A stretch of 64,000 nt of DNA, from contig CP094685.1 in the NCBI GenBank assembly GCA_022828425.1, positions 2,952,046-3,016,045 on the forward strand, read 5' to 3'. The notes under the pieces are model-generated. The model was not told the origin of the DNA. It saw nothing but the letters and a program-made list of their open reading frames with translations, and searched no databases. The stretch is from Candidatus Thiothrix sulfatifontis. Lineage in GTDB: Bacteria > Pseudomonadota > Gammaproteobacteria > Thiotrichales > Thiotrichaceae. Every line of letters begins with the position of its first letter. The stretch's first letter is position 1. A program made the translations under genes and the position numbers. Of this stretch, positions 18,951 to 28,344 are shown one piece after another.

Positions 18951-20013
18951 TATCTATAAATAATTTTTATCTAAAAGTTTTTAAAACTTTCAATAGATGG
19001 GATTTCTCATGGAGTTTCTCAGGTTGTGTAGTCCGCAAGCAATTTCCATAATCTGGTCATCAAAGTCATCTTTTAAATTACGGTACACATCTTTCAGGCA
19101 TCGGCAGCGTTTAATACCACTGATGATATGTTCAACGACTACCCTGCGGGCAGAAATTTGACGGTTTTCTTCTTTTTCTTGCGGGGTCAGGCATTTATTC
19201 CGTGGCTTCTTTTTTGGCTCAATGACGGTGACACCTTTTCCCATGTCAGCCCCCTTGAAGCCTAAATCACGTAAAATCACAGAACCCTCCGGTAATCGGG
19301 TCTGCTCCTCATCGGCAATTTTCTTGTCATGCTTCTTGCCTGAGTGGGTATTCCCTAAGTATTTGATATGTCTGTCAGCACAGCCAACGATGACATTGTT
19401 TTTAACCGTATGGGATTTTTTTTACCACTATAGTATTCACGCTGGACATCATTATCCACGGGGCGCTGGATTCTCCGCTCTGTTCCGTCAATAACCAATT
19501 CCTGTTGCCCTTCTTCTGCTAGCCGTCCCATTAATTCTGAGCATAGTCGAATGGGCTTATGTCCCATCTTATCCAATGCACTTTGTAATACCGGGCATAA
19601 GCGGTGTATCCAGTGGTTTGCCACACTTTGGGGAAGATCAAATGAATGCGCCAGCACTTCTTGTAAAGGATAGGTCTTCAGGTAAAACAGAATGAAAAAC
19701 AGTTTGTCTTCTATTAATGCCAGTTTCCCATCAGAACGACCCCGCGTCTCATCAACACGTTTGCCCCGTGCGTGTAGGTCAGTTTGGTAAGCTGCGCTGA
19801 ACAGTTCGAGCAAACCCAAAAACTCCTTGACGTTGAGACTGGTCATGGCAACAAATGCCTTTTCATTGGATTTCAATGCGTTAAAGCTGTACTCCGCCAT
19901 GCCGTTAGTCCCTACTCTAGGCTGTTATTACTGTTAGGAATTTACGCTCTGGATGTGCATTTTGCCATTTATAATTATTATCTATATATTTTATTTTTTT
20001 TATAGATAATGTC
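18946..20013 (-). mobile_element. IS5-family insertion sequence, copy 1 (1068 bp)
   Basis: Ends defined by comparison with copy 2 at 55705-56771 and by the target duplication. Terminal inverted repeats start GACATTATCTATAAA at both ends. A 2-bp TA duplication flanks it at 18944-18945 and 20014-20015. Removal with one TA restores a continuous overlap of two DUF262 genes, which confirms the boundaries. A two-frame transposase is encoded on the minus strand. TA duplication, DDE motifs and frameshifting fit the IS427-like branch of IS5; the subgroup is an inference. Confidence 0.93.
18990..19900 (-). CDS. IS5-type DDE transposase, two frames joined by -1 frameshift (copy 1)
   Basis: The first frame (181 residues from 19900) carries an HTH region (SFDLPQSVANHWIHRLCPVL) and the first catalytic Asp (LVIDGTERRIQRP). 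It then meets eight A residues (T8 at 19416-19423 on the plus strand). A -1 slip there gives YYSGKKKSHTVKNNVIVGCA and continues into the second frame, with the second Asp (VILRDLGFKG) and the Glu (ARRVVVEHIISGIKR). The joined product is about 303 residues, the normal IS5 length. Both copies keep the same A8, so this is programmed frameshifting rather than decay. Confidence 0.9.
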
Positions 20014-21455
20014 TATTTTTCATTAGCCTTTTCCTCTTTAATCTTATTAAAAATAGCTATCATAAACGTTTTATCAAAATCTTTTGGTTGTTCAACATAT
20101 GTATTAATTTCCTTAAACTCTTGAAAATAATTTTTCAAGGTTTCCAAGTGCTTGTATTTTGATTGATTTTTCTCGGTATTACTTGTATCAAAATTATATT
20201 TAAATTTCCTCAGAACAGAAACAAGTTCATCAATAGTATAAGCATAAACGATACTATCAATAAATTTATTTTCACGTACAAATTTATGTACGCTGTCTTC
20301 TTTAACGTTTCTCTTATTTGAAACCCTAAGTGAATAAATTGAACGATAAAACCACAAACTCACTTCAAATAAACGAAAAAACCCAAAGCGGCTAACATAA
20401 GTTATTATAAAAATCTCCAATAACTCTTTTAAAAACAGTGTACCAGAATGCCCATGCATTAAACCAATAGTTAATTTATAAAAATCATCACTTATTCTAT
20501 AATCTTTTTTAATTCCATTAAATAAAATTTCATGCAAACCCACGTAATCGTTGATATAATCAAGAGTGTTATTACCATCTGATAATGGCTGCTTCAACTG
20601 TTTATAGTGACTTTCGTGCATTTGTAACACTCTGCCATTTTCTATTTTTACAACACTATAATAATATGAAACATCATCAAAATCGTGCTTTGTATTCTCT
20701 GTGAATTCCTCAATTAAAACACTTTTAATTCCTTTTTCATCTCTATAAAATGGAAAATCCCTCCAATTTCTATTGTCCCAAAATCTTATTTTGCTAAGAT
20801 TTTGTATTATATACTCAATTCTTTCACTCTCAATACTTTCCCATTTTTTTGCTTGATGGTTAATTATTTTCTTTGATTTTACTGCTCTTAAATGATGTGC
20901 TTTTATAATATCCGAACCACTTAATCGAACTCCGCCGGTATTTTGAGTTTCAAAAAATGTATAAGCTAAATCCTCGGTACTAGTAACTACAAGTGTTACA
21001 TTAACTTCATTAAAAAAATTATTGAAATTTAGTTCAACATGAGCGTAATTAAATATATCTTTACTATAAACGCTTTTTAGGTAAGCGTAATTATTTTTAA
21101 TATTATTAATGCTTATTGTTGATGTATATTCAATACCGCTTTTAAATGTTTTATCAACGATAGAGTTAATTAGCAACATTGTCGTAATTCGTTGTTGTCC
21201 ATCAATAATTTTTAATTTATTGCCATCCTGATGAACAATAATACTTCCCAAATAAAACAGAGATTTTCCAGAGTCAGTATTTTTCTTGTGTTCAATAAGA
21301 TCATCTAAAATCCTATTGATCTGCTTCTCTTTCCATACATAAGGTCTTTGATACTCAGGTATAGATAACTGACCTTTAATATCAGTACCTAGAATAGCTT
21401 TATTATAAGTATTGATTAAATCACTGAATGTGCAACTTATGACTTTTACTTCCAT
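20013..21455 (-). CDS. DUF262 protein, partner of the DUF262-DUF1524 gene
   Basis: 480 residues, AT-rich. DUF262 is plain at the N-terminus: LSIPEYQRPYVWKEKQINRI, YLGSIIVHQDG, KIIDGQQRITTMLL. There is no HNH box at the C-terminus. It is the first gene of a leftward pair; the second gene has DUF262 plus a DUF1524 nuclease. Before IS insertion the two genes overlapped by 11 bases (ATGAAAAATAA). The current stop TAG is formed at the IS junction and leaves the protein unchanged. An AGGAAATAAAG ribosome site precedes the ATG. The pair resembles two-gene GmrSD-like restriction systems; target unknown. Confidence 0.85.
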   Translation of the reverse strand: MEVKVISCTFSDLINTYNKAILGTDIKGQLSIPEYQRPYVWKEKQINRILDDLIEHKKNTDSGKSLFYLGSIIVHQDGNKLKIIDGQQRITTMLLINSIVDKTFKSGIEYTSTISINNIKNNYAYLKSVYSKDIFNYAHVELNFNNFFNEVNVTLVVTSTEDLAYTFFETQNTGGVRLSGSDIIKAHHLRAVKSKKIINHQAKKWESIESERIEYIIQNLSKIRFWDNRNWRDFPFYRDEKGIKSVLIEEFTENTKHDFDDVSYYYSVVKIENGRVLQMHESHYKQLKQPLSDGNNTLDYINDYVGLHEILFNGIKKDYRISDDFYKLTIGLMHGHSGTLFLKELLEIFIITYVSRFGFFRLFEVSLWFYRSIYSLRVSNKRNVKEDSVHKFVRENKFIDSIVYAYTIDELVSVLRKFKYNFDTSNTEKNQSKYKHLETLKNYFQEFKEINTYVEQPKDFDKTFMIAIFNKIKEEKANEK

Positions 21456-21711
21456 TTTATCTTTATTTCCTCACTTTTATCTTGCTGATTTCACCAAAAA
21501 CTACGCTGTCGCCCGACGATGTACTCACTAACAAGCCCATTTCACCAACTAATTACTGCTCAAATAGTAATCCATTACCCAGATTTATGAAAGTAAAAAC
21601 CGTAGCCAAAACAGTACACTGTCACTCTACCATCTTGTATTCAGTAGCAAATCACCAGAAAAACATGGCAAAATACACGCATTAATACCAAACCAAACGA
21701 GTCATTCCCCC
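21456..21711. other. Divergent intergenic region between DUF262 operon and xisH
   Basis: About 256 bp separate the divergent DUF262 and xisH starts, so promoters for both should lie here. Short open frames exist but have no ribosome site and no recognisable sequence. No clear repeat or terminator was found. Confidence 0.4.
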
Positions 21712-22128
21712 ATGCCAGCCAAAGACCTTTATCACGATGCTGTCAAGCAAGCACTCATCAAAGACGGCTGGACAGTAACAAATGACCCGCTACACCTACG
21801 CTACGGTAGCTTTGATTTTTACATTGACCTCGGCGCAGAAGACCTACTCGGTGCGAGCAAAAGCGGGCAAAAAATTGCGGTAGAAATCAAAACCTTCATG
21901 GGTGCGTCATCCTTGCGTGAATTACACATTGCCGTCGGGCAAGTGCTAAACTATCGCATAGTGTTGGCGGAATCCGACCCAGAACGCATACTCTACTTGG
22001 CTGTTCCTGCCTATGCTTACGCCACCTTATTTGAAACACCCTTTGGTCAATTAGCAATCGAAAAACACCAGATCAAAGTCATCGTATTTGACGAACAGAG
22101 CGAGGTTATCACCCAATGGCTGAAGTAA
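21712..22128 (+). CDS. xisH: XisH-family protein (PD-(D/E)XK-like fold)
   Basis: 138 residues matching XisH, first described as a controlling factor for fdxN-element excision in heterocystous cyanobacteria but present in many bacteria without that element. Signature MPAKDLYHDAVKQALIKDGW, LRYGSFDFYIDLGAEDLLGA, and KIAVEIKTFMGASSLRELH. The D...E-x-K pattern (FDFYID and VEIK) fits a restriction-nuclease fold, although activity has not been shown. The end overlaps xisI by 13 bp. The function in this organism is unknown; the name describes the family only. Confidence 0.93.
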   Translation: MPAKDLYHDAVKQALIKDGWTVTNDPLHLRYGSFDFYIDLGAEDLLGASKSGQKIAVEIKTFMGASSLRELHIAVGQVLNYRIVLAESDPERILYLAVPAYAYATLFETPFGQLAIEKHQIKVIVFDEQSEVITQWLK

Positions 22129-22451
22129 ACGACGACAAAACAACCATTAAGCAATTACTGGAACACTTCGCCAGCATCCCCGCCGCCACGGGCGATGTAG
22201 AGCTGGAAACCATTTTTGACGATACCCAAAACCGCTACCAAGTCATTGCGCAAGGCTGGCAAGGCAAACGCCGAATGCACGGCTGCTTAGTACACATCGA
22301 TCTAAAAGGCAGCAAAGTATGGTTGCAACACGACAGCACCGACGCAGAAATTGCCGAAGAATTGGTTGAACGCGGCATTCCCAAAGAAAGGATTGTATTG
22401 GGATTTCTACCAGAATCCGTGCGCCCCCACACGGGCTACGCCGTCAACTAA
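22116..22451 (+). CDS. xisI: XisI-family protein
   Basis: 111 residues, always found beside XisH. It has the family pattern: LLEHFASIPAATGDVELETI, then DDTQNRYQVIAQGWQGKRRM, HGCLVHIDLKGSKVWLQHDS, and the terminal ERIVLGFLPESVRPHTGYAV. Translation overlaps xisH, so the two are made together and probably form a complex. No mobile element with attachment sites for an Xis function was found around it. Confidence 0.93.
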   Translation: MAEVNDDKTTIKQLLEHFASIPAATGDVELETIFDDTQNRYQVIAQGWQGKRRMHGCLVHIDLKGSKVWLQHDSTDAEIAEELVERGIPKERIVLGFLPESVRPHTGYAVN

Positions 22452-22492
22452 GGAACGTGCACGAAACAATTTCCCTGATTCCCCTACGATTT

Positions 22493-22560
22493 GCCCTTCG
22501 ACTACGCTCAGGGCGCGGACGGCGGCACAACCAAACCGCTGGCTGAGCGTAGTCGAAGTC
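22493..22560. repeat. Inverted pair of family A repeats downstream of xisI
   Basis: GCCCTTCGACTACGCTCAGG (from 22493) and its inverted copy GGCTGAGCGTAGTCGAAG (from 22541) enclose about 28 bp. They lie between the xisI stop and the convergent proA stop, where the fold could act as a weak bidirectional terminator. The core is the same as in maf, recB, lpdA and aceF. Confidence 0.85.
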
Positions 22561-22571
22561 AGCATATCCAC

Positions 22572-23840
22572 TCACACCCGAATATGCCCATCCCCCAACA
22601 CCACATACTTCTGCGAAGTCAACCCTTCCAACCCCACTGGCCCCCGCGCATGAATCTTATCGGTGCTAATCCCAATCTCCGCCCCCAGCCCATATTCAAA
22701 GCCATCGGCAAAGCGCGTTGACGCATTCACCATCACCGAACTCGAATCCACCTGCCGCAAAAACGCCCGCGCCCGCGTGTAATTCTCGGTAATAATCGCG
22801 TCAGTATGTTGCGACCCATACTGATTAATGTGTGTAATCGCCGCTGCCATATCCGCCACCACGCGAATCGCCAAAATCGGCGCAAGGTATTCCGTGCTCC
22901 AATCCTCTTCCGTCGCTGCCACACACGCAGGCAACAGCGCCCGCGTCTGCTCACAACCGCGCAATTCCACGCCCTTCGCCGCGTATTCTTCCGCCAAGAT
23001 CGGCAACACTTGCGCCGCCACACCTTCCGCCACCAGCAAGGTTTCCATTGCATTGCACACGCCGTAACGGTGCGTCTTGGCATTCACTGCCACCTTCACC
23101 GCTTTATCAAGATCGGCTTGATCATCAATGTACACATGACAAATCCCATCCAAGTGCTTGATTACCGGAATGCGTGATTCCGCACTCACCCGCTCAATCA
23201 AACCCTTGCCACCACGCGGCACAATCACATCCACGTATTGCGCCATGCGCAGCAATTCGCCCACCGCCGCCCGATCCGTGGTTTCTACCACTTGCACACA
23301 CGCGGATGGCAAACCGACCGCTTCCAAGCCTGCCCGCACACACGCCGCAATCGCCTGATTGGAATGAATCGCCTCCGACCCACCGCGCAAAATCGTGGCA
23401 TTGCCGGATTTCAAACACAACGCTGCCGCATCCACCGTCACATTCGGGCGCGATTCGTAAATAATGCCCACCACACCCAACGGCACGCGCATTTTGCCGA
23501 CCTGAATCCCCGACGGGCGGTAGCTCAAATCGGTAATCGTGCCAATCGGGTCAGCCAGCGTCGCCACTTGGCGCACACCTTCCGCCATCCCCGCAATCGT
23601 TTTATCGGTCAACGTTAAGCGATCCAGCATCGCCGCATCCAGCCCTTTGTCGCGCCCTGCCGCCAAATCTTTGGCATTTTCAGCTTTCAGCCAATCCGCA
23701 CGCTCCAACATGACTTCTGCAATCCGCAGCAATGCATTGTTTTTAGTGCTAGTCTCAGTATTCGCAAGGATCTGAGCAGCCTGCTTTGCTTGCTGACCAA
23801 CGCCTTGCATGTAGGTGGTAATCGTCGTATTAGTGTCCAA
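22572..23840 (-). CDS. proA: Gamma-glutamyl phosphate reductase
   Basis: Second step of proline synthesis: NADPH-dependent reduction of glutamyl-5-phosphate to the semialdehyde. 422 residues. Seen: the NAD(P) region [36 protein letters not shown], the catalytic Cys in [12 protein letters not shown], and the C-terminal [20 protein letters not shown] with [16 protein letters not shown]. The gene stands alone, without proB, and faces xisI tail to tail. Confidence 0.96.
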   Translation of the reverse strand: MDTNTTITTYMQGVGQQAKQAAQILANTETSTKNNALLRIAEVMLERADWLKAENAKDLAAGRDKGLDAAMLDRLTLTDKTIAGMAEGVRQVATLADPIGTITDLSYRPSGIQVGKMRVPLGVVGIIYESRPNVTVDAAALCLKSGNATILRGGSEAIHSNQAIAACVRAGLEAVGLPSACVQVVETTDRAAVGELLRMAQYVDVIVPRGGKGLIERVSAESRIPVIKHLDGICHVYIDDQADLDKAVKVAVNAKTHRYGVCNAMETLLVAEGVAAQVLPILAEEYAAKGVELRGCEQTRALLPACVAATEEDWSTEYLAPILAIRVVADMAAAITHINQYGSQHTDAIITENYTRARAFLRQVDSSSVMVNASTRFADGFEYGLGAEIGISTDKIHARGPVGLEGLTSQKYVVLGDGHIRV

Positions 23841-24007
23841 ATCAAAGTCCTCACGGTATGCAATGTGTCGATATTATCACGAAAATAGCGCTACGATCTT
23901 TCTGACAATTATCATAGGCAGCCGCTTTGCTGTAGGTTATAACTACCGGATATGGCAGAATGCGCCGCTCGGTTATTCACTGGAAACCACTCCTAAAGCC
24001 TTTATTT

Positions 24008-24589
24008 ATGACAGATTACATACTGATTATTGTTGGCACTGTGTGGGTCAACAATTTTGTGCTCTCACACTTCTTAGGTCTATGCCCGTTCATGGGCGTA
24101 TCGCGCAAGCTCGAAACCGCGATGGGCATGGGGTTTGCGACGACCTTTGTGCTTACCTTGTCCTCCGTCAGCAGCTATCTCGCCGACACGTATCTGCTCG
24201 TCCCGTTTGGCTTGGAATACCTGCGCACCATCAGCTTCATTCTCGTCATCGCCGCGATTGTCGGCTTTACCGAAATGGTCATCCGCAAAACCAGTCCAGT
24301 GTTGTACAACGTACTGGGGATTTACCTGCCACTGATTACCACCAACTGCATCGTGCTCGGCGTGGCATTGTTGAATGTGCAAGAAGCGCACGATTTTATC
24401 GAATCTGCCCTGTACGGTTTCGGCGCAGCGCTCGGCTTTTCGATGGTGCTGGTGTTGTTTGCCGGTATCCGCGAACGCATCAACGCCGGTGACGTACCCG
24501 GTATTTTCCAAGGCAATGCGATTGGTCTGATCACCGCAGGTTTGATGGCGTTGGCGTTCATGGGCTTCTCAGGGTTGGTAAAAAGCTAA
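24008..24589 (+). CDS. rsxA: RnfA/RsxA, electron transport complex membrane subunit
   Basis: Integral membrane subunit of the Rnf/Rsx complex, which couples ferredoxin and NADH electron transfer to ion movement and, in enterics, keeps SoxR reduced. Six hydrophobic helices, [20 protein letters not shown] and [20 protein letters not shown] are family hallmarks. The start at 24008 ([10 protein letters not shown]) is conserved; an earlier frame start adds 16 non-conserved residues. First gene of a tightly packed rsxABCDGE-nth operon in which each pair overlaps by 1-4 bp. Confidence 0.96.
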   Translation: MTDYILIIVGTVWVNNFVLSHFLGLCPFMGVSRKLETAMGMGFATTFVLTLSSVSSYLADTYLLVPFGLEYLRTISFILVIAAIVGFTEMVIRKTSPVLYNVLGIYLPLITTNCIVLGVALLNVQEAHDFIESALYGFGAALGFSMVLVLFAGIRERINAGDVPGIFQGNAIGLITAGLMALAFMGFSGLVKS

Positions 24590-25143
24590 TGATGGCAGCG
24601 ATTCTCGTGGTAGTCGGTATGGCAGCCGTGTTTGGCTTGCTGCTGGGTTATGCCGCCATCCGTTTCAAAGTGGAAGGCAACCCGCTGGCGGAAAAGATTG
24701 ATGCCATCCTGCCGCAAACGCAATGCGGGCAATGTGGTTTCGTTGGTTGCCACCCGTATGCCGAAGCGATTGCCAAAGGCGAAGCTGACATCAACCGTTG
24801 CCCACCCGGTGGCGAAGCCGTGATTAAATCGCTGGCAGAACTGCTGGGCGTGGAAGCCAAGCCGCTCGATGCCGAAAACGGCGAACACACCGACATGCCG
24901 CTGGTCGCGATCATCGACGAAAACACCTGCATCGGCTGCACCCTGTGCATTCAAGCTTGCCCGGTGGATGCAATTGTCGGTTCCGCAAAACACATGCACA
25001 CCATTATTGCCAGCGAATGCACCGGCTGCAAATTGTGCCTGCCGCCCTGCCCCGTGGATTGCATTGCAATGGTGCCGATTAAAACAGAACCGACCAACTG
25101 GAAATGGCCTTACCCCGTGTTTGAATTGAAGGTGAACCCATGA
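24589..25143 (+). CDS. rsxB: RnfB/RsxB, iron-sulfur subunit
   Basis: 184 residues. One N-terminal membrane anchor ([20 protein letters not shown]), the 4-Cys cluster [20 protein letters not shown], and two ferredoxin 4Fe-4S motifs ([14 protein letters not shown] and [14 protein letters not shown]). It takes in electrons and passes them on inside the complex. The ATG overlaps the rsxA TAA. Confidence 0.96.
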   Translation: MMAAILVVVGMAAVFGLLLGYAAIRFKVEGNPLAEKIDAILPQTQCGQCGFVGCHPYAEAIAKGEADINRCPPGGEAVIKSLAELLGVEAKPLDAENGEHTDMPLVAIIDENTCIGCTLCIQACPVDAIVGSAKHMHTIIASECTGCKLCLPPCPVDCIAMVPIKTEPTNWKWPYPVFELKVNP

Positions 25144-26711
25144 TCCAAACCCTACGCAAATTATGGCGCAACCCCGGCGGCTTGCATCTGGCAGAAAACA
25201 AAGACATTTCCACGCAATGCCCGTCACGCCAAATTCCGTTAGCCGCACAACTGGTGATTCCCCTGCTGCAACACGCGGGCGAAAAACCCAAAGTGGTAAC
25301 GAATGTTAATGTCGGCGCTTACGTTTACAAAGGGCAAACGCTGGCGGTGGCGCAAAGCAATAACAGTGTCAACGTGCACGCCACCACCTCAGGCACAATC
25401 AGCGCGATTGAATTGCGCCCGATTGCGCACCCTTCCGGCTTGCACGATTTGTGCGTGGTGCTGATGCCTGATGGCAAAGATGCCTGGGGCGATTCGCGCC
25501 TGCCCGCTTACCCCAATTACACCGAAATTGACCCCGCGATTCTGCGTCAGCGTGTGAAAGATGCCGGAGTGGTTGGCATGGGTGGCGCGGTTTTTCCTTC
25601 AGCGGTGAAGCTAAATGTGCGCCCCGACAAACCGATACGCACCCTGATTTTGAACGGTGCAGAATGCGAACCGTACATTTCCTGTGATGATATGTTAATG
25701 CGCGAGCAAGCCGCTGAGATTGTAGCAGGTGCGCAAGTCATGATGCACATGGTTAAGCCGCAAGAATGCTTGATCGGGGTGGAAGATAACAAACCTTACG
25801 CAATTGCCGCGATGCAAGCGGCGGTTGATGCCGCGCAAGATAGCCGCATTCAAGTCGTCGCGGTGCCAACACTGTACCCCAGCGGTGGTGCCAAACAGCT
25901 CACTTTTATTTTGACCGGCAAGGAAGTTCCCAGCGGCGGGCGTTCCTCTGACATTGGTGTAGTGTGCAATAACGTTGCCACTGCACGTGCGATTTATCAC
26001 GCGGTCGTGCACGGCGAACCGTCATTGAGCCGCTACGTTACTGTCACTGGCAACGGCATTGCGCAACCGTGCAACCTTGAAGTGCCGTTCGGCACCCCCA
26101 TCAGCCACCTTGCCGCTCATGCGGGAGGCACCACCCCGCAAGCCAAACGCTGGCGCATGGGCGGGCCGATGATGGGCATTACCTTGCACGACCCCGCAGT
26201 GCCCGTGGTTAAAGCCATGAATTGCCTGCTCATCAATGACGAGTTGGAGCACACCCAAGCAGCGATGCCGTGCATCCGTTGCGGGCGTTGCACCGACGCT
26301 TGTCCGACCAGTTTGCTACCGCAGCAGTTGTATTGGTTTGCTCGTGCTAAGGAATTCGACAAAGCCAAAGCGCATCACCTTTCCGACTGCATTGAATGCG
26401 GCTGTTGTGAGTACGTCTGCCCCAGCCACATTCCGTTGGTGAGCTATTACCGCTTTGCCAAAGCCGAAATTCGGGCAGAACGCACTGCCAAAGTCAAAGC
26501 CGACCTTGCTCGCGAACGCCACGAGTTTCATCTCGAACGTCTCGAACGTGCCAAACGTGAAAAGGCCGAAAAGCTGGCTAAACACAAAGAGCAGGCGCAA
26601 ACCACGACCGACGACAGCAAAAAAGCCGCGATTCAAGCCGCGCTCGACCGTGCTAAAGCCAAGAAAGCCGAAGCCGCCGCTCAAACCCTTTCTGAGGACA
26701 CCACCGCATGA
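25140..26711 (+). CDS. rsxC: RnfC/RsxC, NADH/FMN-binding peripheral subunit
   Basis: 523 residues. N-terminal barrel-sandwich and the Rossmann region ([35 protein letters not shown]), then two 4Fe-4S motifs ([12 protein letters not shown] and [12 protein letters not shown]). The tail is a short Ala/Lys/Glu-rich coiled segment of about 100 residues, much shorter than the very long repeats of enteric RsxC. ATGA overlap with rsxB and with rsxD. Confidence 0.95.
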   Translation: MIQTLRKLWRNPGGLHLAENKDISTQCPSRQIPLAAQLVIPLLQHAGEKPKVVTNVNVGAYVYKGQTLAVAQSNNSVNVHATTSGTISAIELRPIAHPSGLHDLCVVLMPDGKDAWGDSRLPAYPNYTEIDPAILRQRVKDAGVVGMGGAVFPSAVKLNVRPDKPIRTLILNGAECEPYISCDDMLMREQAAEIVAGAQVMMHMVKPQECLIGVEDNKPYAIAAMQAAVDAAQDSRIQVVAVPTLYPSGGAKQLTFILTGKEVPSGGRSSDIGVVCNNVATARAIYHAVVHGEPSLSRYVTVTGNGIAQPCNLEVPFGTPISHLAAHAGGTTPQAKRWRMGGPMMGITLHDPAVPVVKAMNCLLINDELEHTQAAMPCIRCGRCTDACPTSLLPQQLYWFARAKEFDKAKAHHLSDCIECGCCEYVCPSHIPLVSYYRFAKAEIRAERTAKVKADLARERHEFHLERLERAKREKAEKLAKHKEQAQTTTDDSKKAAIQAALDRAKAKKAEAAAQTLSEDTTA

Positions 26712-27715
26712 TAGCGAGCAAACCTGATGTCAGCACGCTCATGCAGCAAGTGTTGTATGCGCTCATTCCCGGCACGCTTCTGCTGGTGTGGTTTTTTGGC
26801 TGGGGCATTATCACCAATTGGGTGCTGGCGATTGGTTTTGCGCTATTGTTTGAAGCGCTGATGCTCAAATGGCGGCAACGCCCGATCGAACCGTTTTTGC
26901 TGGATTACAGTGCCGTGTTGACCGCGTGGCTATTGGCGGTTGCCATGCCTGCGTTTTCGCCTTGGTGGTTGATTGCGGTGGCGATGCTGTTTGCGATTGT
27001 GATTGGCAAGCATTTGTACGGCGGCTTGGGGTATAACCCGTTCAATCCGGCAATGGTGGGCTATGCGGCGATGCTGGTGTCTTACCCGGTGCAAATGACG
27101 ATTTGGCCCGAGCCGGTGGCTTTCAGTTTTGCGCACATTGGCGCAGACCAAGCTTTTCAGAAAGTATTTTGGGGCATTAACACGGGCTGGGACGCGCTCA
27201 GTGGCGCGACACCACTCGATGCGGTCAAAGTGAGCTTGGGTTTAAACAAAACCTTGGATGACATTTACGCCACTGGTCAATTTGGGCTGCTCAGCGGCGA
27301 AGCTTGGGCGTGGATTAACGTTGCATGGTTGAGTGGCGGGCTGTGGCTATTGCAACGCAAGGTGATCAGTTGGCACATGCCAGTGGCGCTGCTGATAAGT
27401 TTGGGTGGCATGGCCATGATTTTTTGGCTGATCAATCCGCAAATTTATGCGTCACCGCTGTTCCATTTGTTTGGCGGTGCTGCAATGTTGGGCGCTTTTT
27501 TCATTATTACCGACCCGGTATCCGCGAGCACTACGCCCATGGGGAAACTGATTTACGCGGCGGGAATTGGGCTGTTCACCTACATTATTCGTACTTGGGG
27601 CGGTTATCCTGATGCCATTGCGTTCGCGGTATTGATTATGAATATGGCGGTACCTTTGATTGATTATTACACCCAACCACGGGTTTACGGCACAAAACGG
27701 AGCTGGCTGGGATGA
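26708..27715 (+). CDS. rsxD: RnfD/RsxD, flavoprotein membrane subunit
   Basis: 335 residues with about ten hydrophobic helices. The FMN attachment motif S-G-A-T is visible in DALSGATPLDAVK, and FIITDPVSASTTPMGKLIYA is strongly conserved. Covalent FMN on Thr is added by ApbE in the periplasm; no apbE is in this window. ATGA overlap with both neighbours. Confidence 0.95.
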   Translation: MIASKPDVSTLMQQVLYALIPGTLLLVWFFGWGIITNWVLAIGFALLFEALMLKWRQRPIEPFLLDYSAVLTAWLLAVAMPAFSPWWLIAVAMLFAIVIGKHLYGGLGYNPFNPAMVGYAAMLVSYPVQMTIWPEPVAFSFAHIGADQAFQKVFWGINTGWDALSGATPLDAVKVSLGLNKTLDDIYATGQFGLLSGEAWAWINVAWLSGGLWLLQRKVISWHMPVALLISLGGMAMIFWLINPQIYASPLFHLFGGAAMLGAFFIITDPVSASTTPMGKLIYAAGIGLFTYIIRTWGGYPDAIAFAVLIMNMAVPLIDYYTQPRVYGTKRSWLG

Positions 27716-28344
27716 AACGTATCTACGCAAAACTGTTGGAACAACCCGGCATTATTTTGGCAGGTTTCGCGCTGTTCGGCACGGTTGCGCTGGCGTTGGC
27801 ATTTGATTTTACCAAAGACCAAATTGCCGCGAATGAACGCAGTGCTACATTGAGTCGCTTGAATGCGCTGGTCGATCACCAAACCTACGACAACGATTTG
27901 CTGGCTGACACGCTAGAATTACCAGCGGCCGCATTGGGCAGTGCGGATGTCGTCACCGTTTACCGCGCTCGCAAACAAGGCACGCCGGTTGCGGCTTTAT
28001 TCACCGTCACTGCGCCGGATGGCTACAGCGGACGCATTCGCCTGATTGTCGGGGTCAATGCCGATCAAACCCTCGCCGGGGTGCGGGTGCTGGATCACAA
28101 GGAAACCCCCGGTTTGGGCGATAAAATCGACGTGGAAAAAAGCGATTGGATATTGCGTTTCAACGGCAAATCGTTGCAAAACCCCACGCATACCGGCTGG
28201 GCAGTGCGCAAGGACGGCGGCGAATTCGACCAATTTACCGGCGCCACCATTACCCCGCGTGCCGTGGTCAACGCGGTGAAAAACACGCTCGACTGGTCAC
28301 AGCAGCATTTCAACACACTCTTTCAGCAGGAAGTAAAGCCATGA
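27712..28344 (+). CDS. rsxG: RnfG/RsxG, periplasmic flavoprotein subunit
   Basis: 210 residues. One N-terminal membrane helix (IILAGFALFGTVALALAF), then the FMN-binding domain with HKETPGLGDKIDVEKSDWIL and the flavinylation motif FTGATITPRAVVNAV. The substitution of Thr for Ser before GAT is common in the family. Coupled to rsxD and rsxE by ATGA overlaps. Confidence 0.95.
   Translation: MKRIYAKLLEQPGIILAGFALFGTVALALAFDFTKDQIAANERSATLSRLNALVDHQTYDNDLLADTLELPAAALGSADVVTVYRARKQGTPVAALFTVTAPDGYSGRIRLIVGVNADQTLAGVRVLDHKETPGLGDKIDVEKSDWILRFNGKSLQNPTHTGWAVRKDGGEFDQFTGATITPRAVVNAVKNTLDWSQQHFNTLFQQEVKP

Noticed and set aside
19280..19355. IS transposase split as evidence of pseudogenisation
   Set aside because: Both copies keep the same A8 at the break and a -1 slip restores the family sequence, so it is programmed frameshifting.
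21482..21685. 67-residue plus-strand frame before xisH
   Set aside because: No ribosome site, no recognisable sequence, and it occupies the divergent promoter region.
24586..25248. 220-residue minus-strand frame opposite rsxB/rsxC
   Set aside because: Cys/His/Phe-rich shadow of the coding strand; the rsx operon covers the region.
28146..28340. N-terminal extension of rsxE
   Set aside because: It lies entirely within rsxG in another frame; the conserved RsxE start is at 28341.
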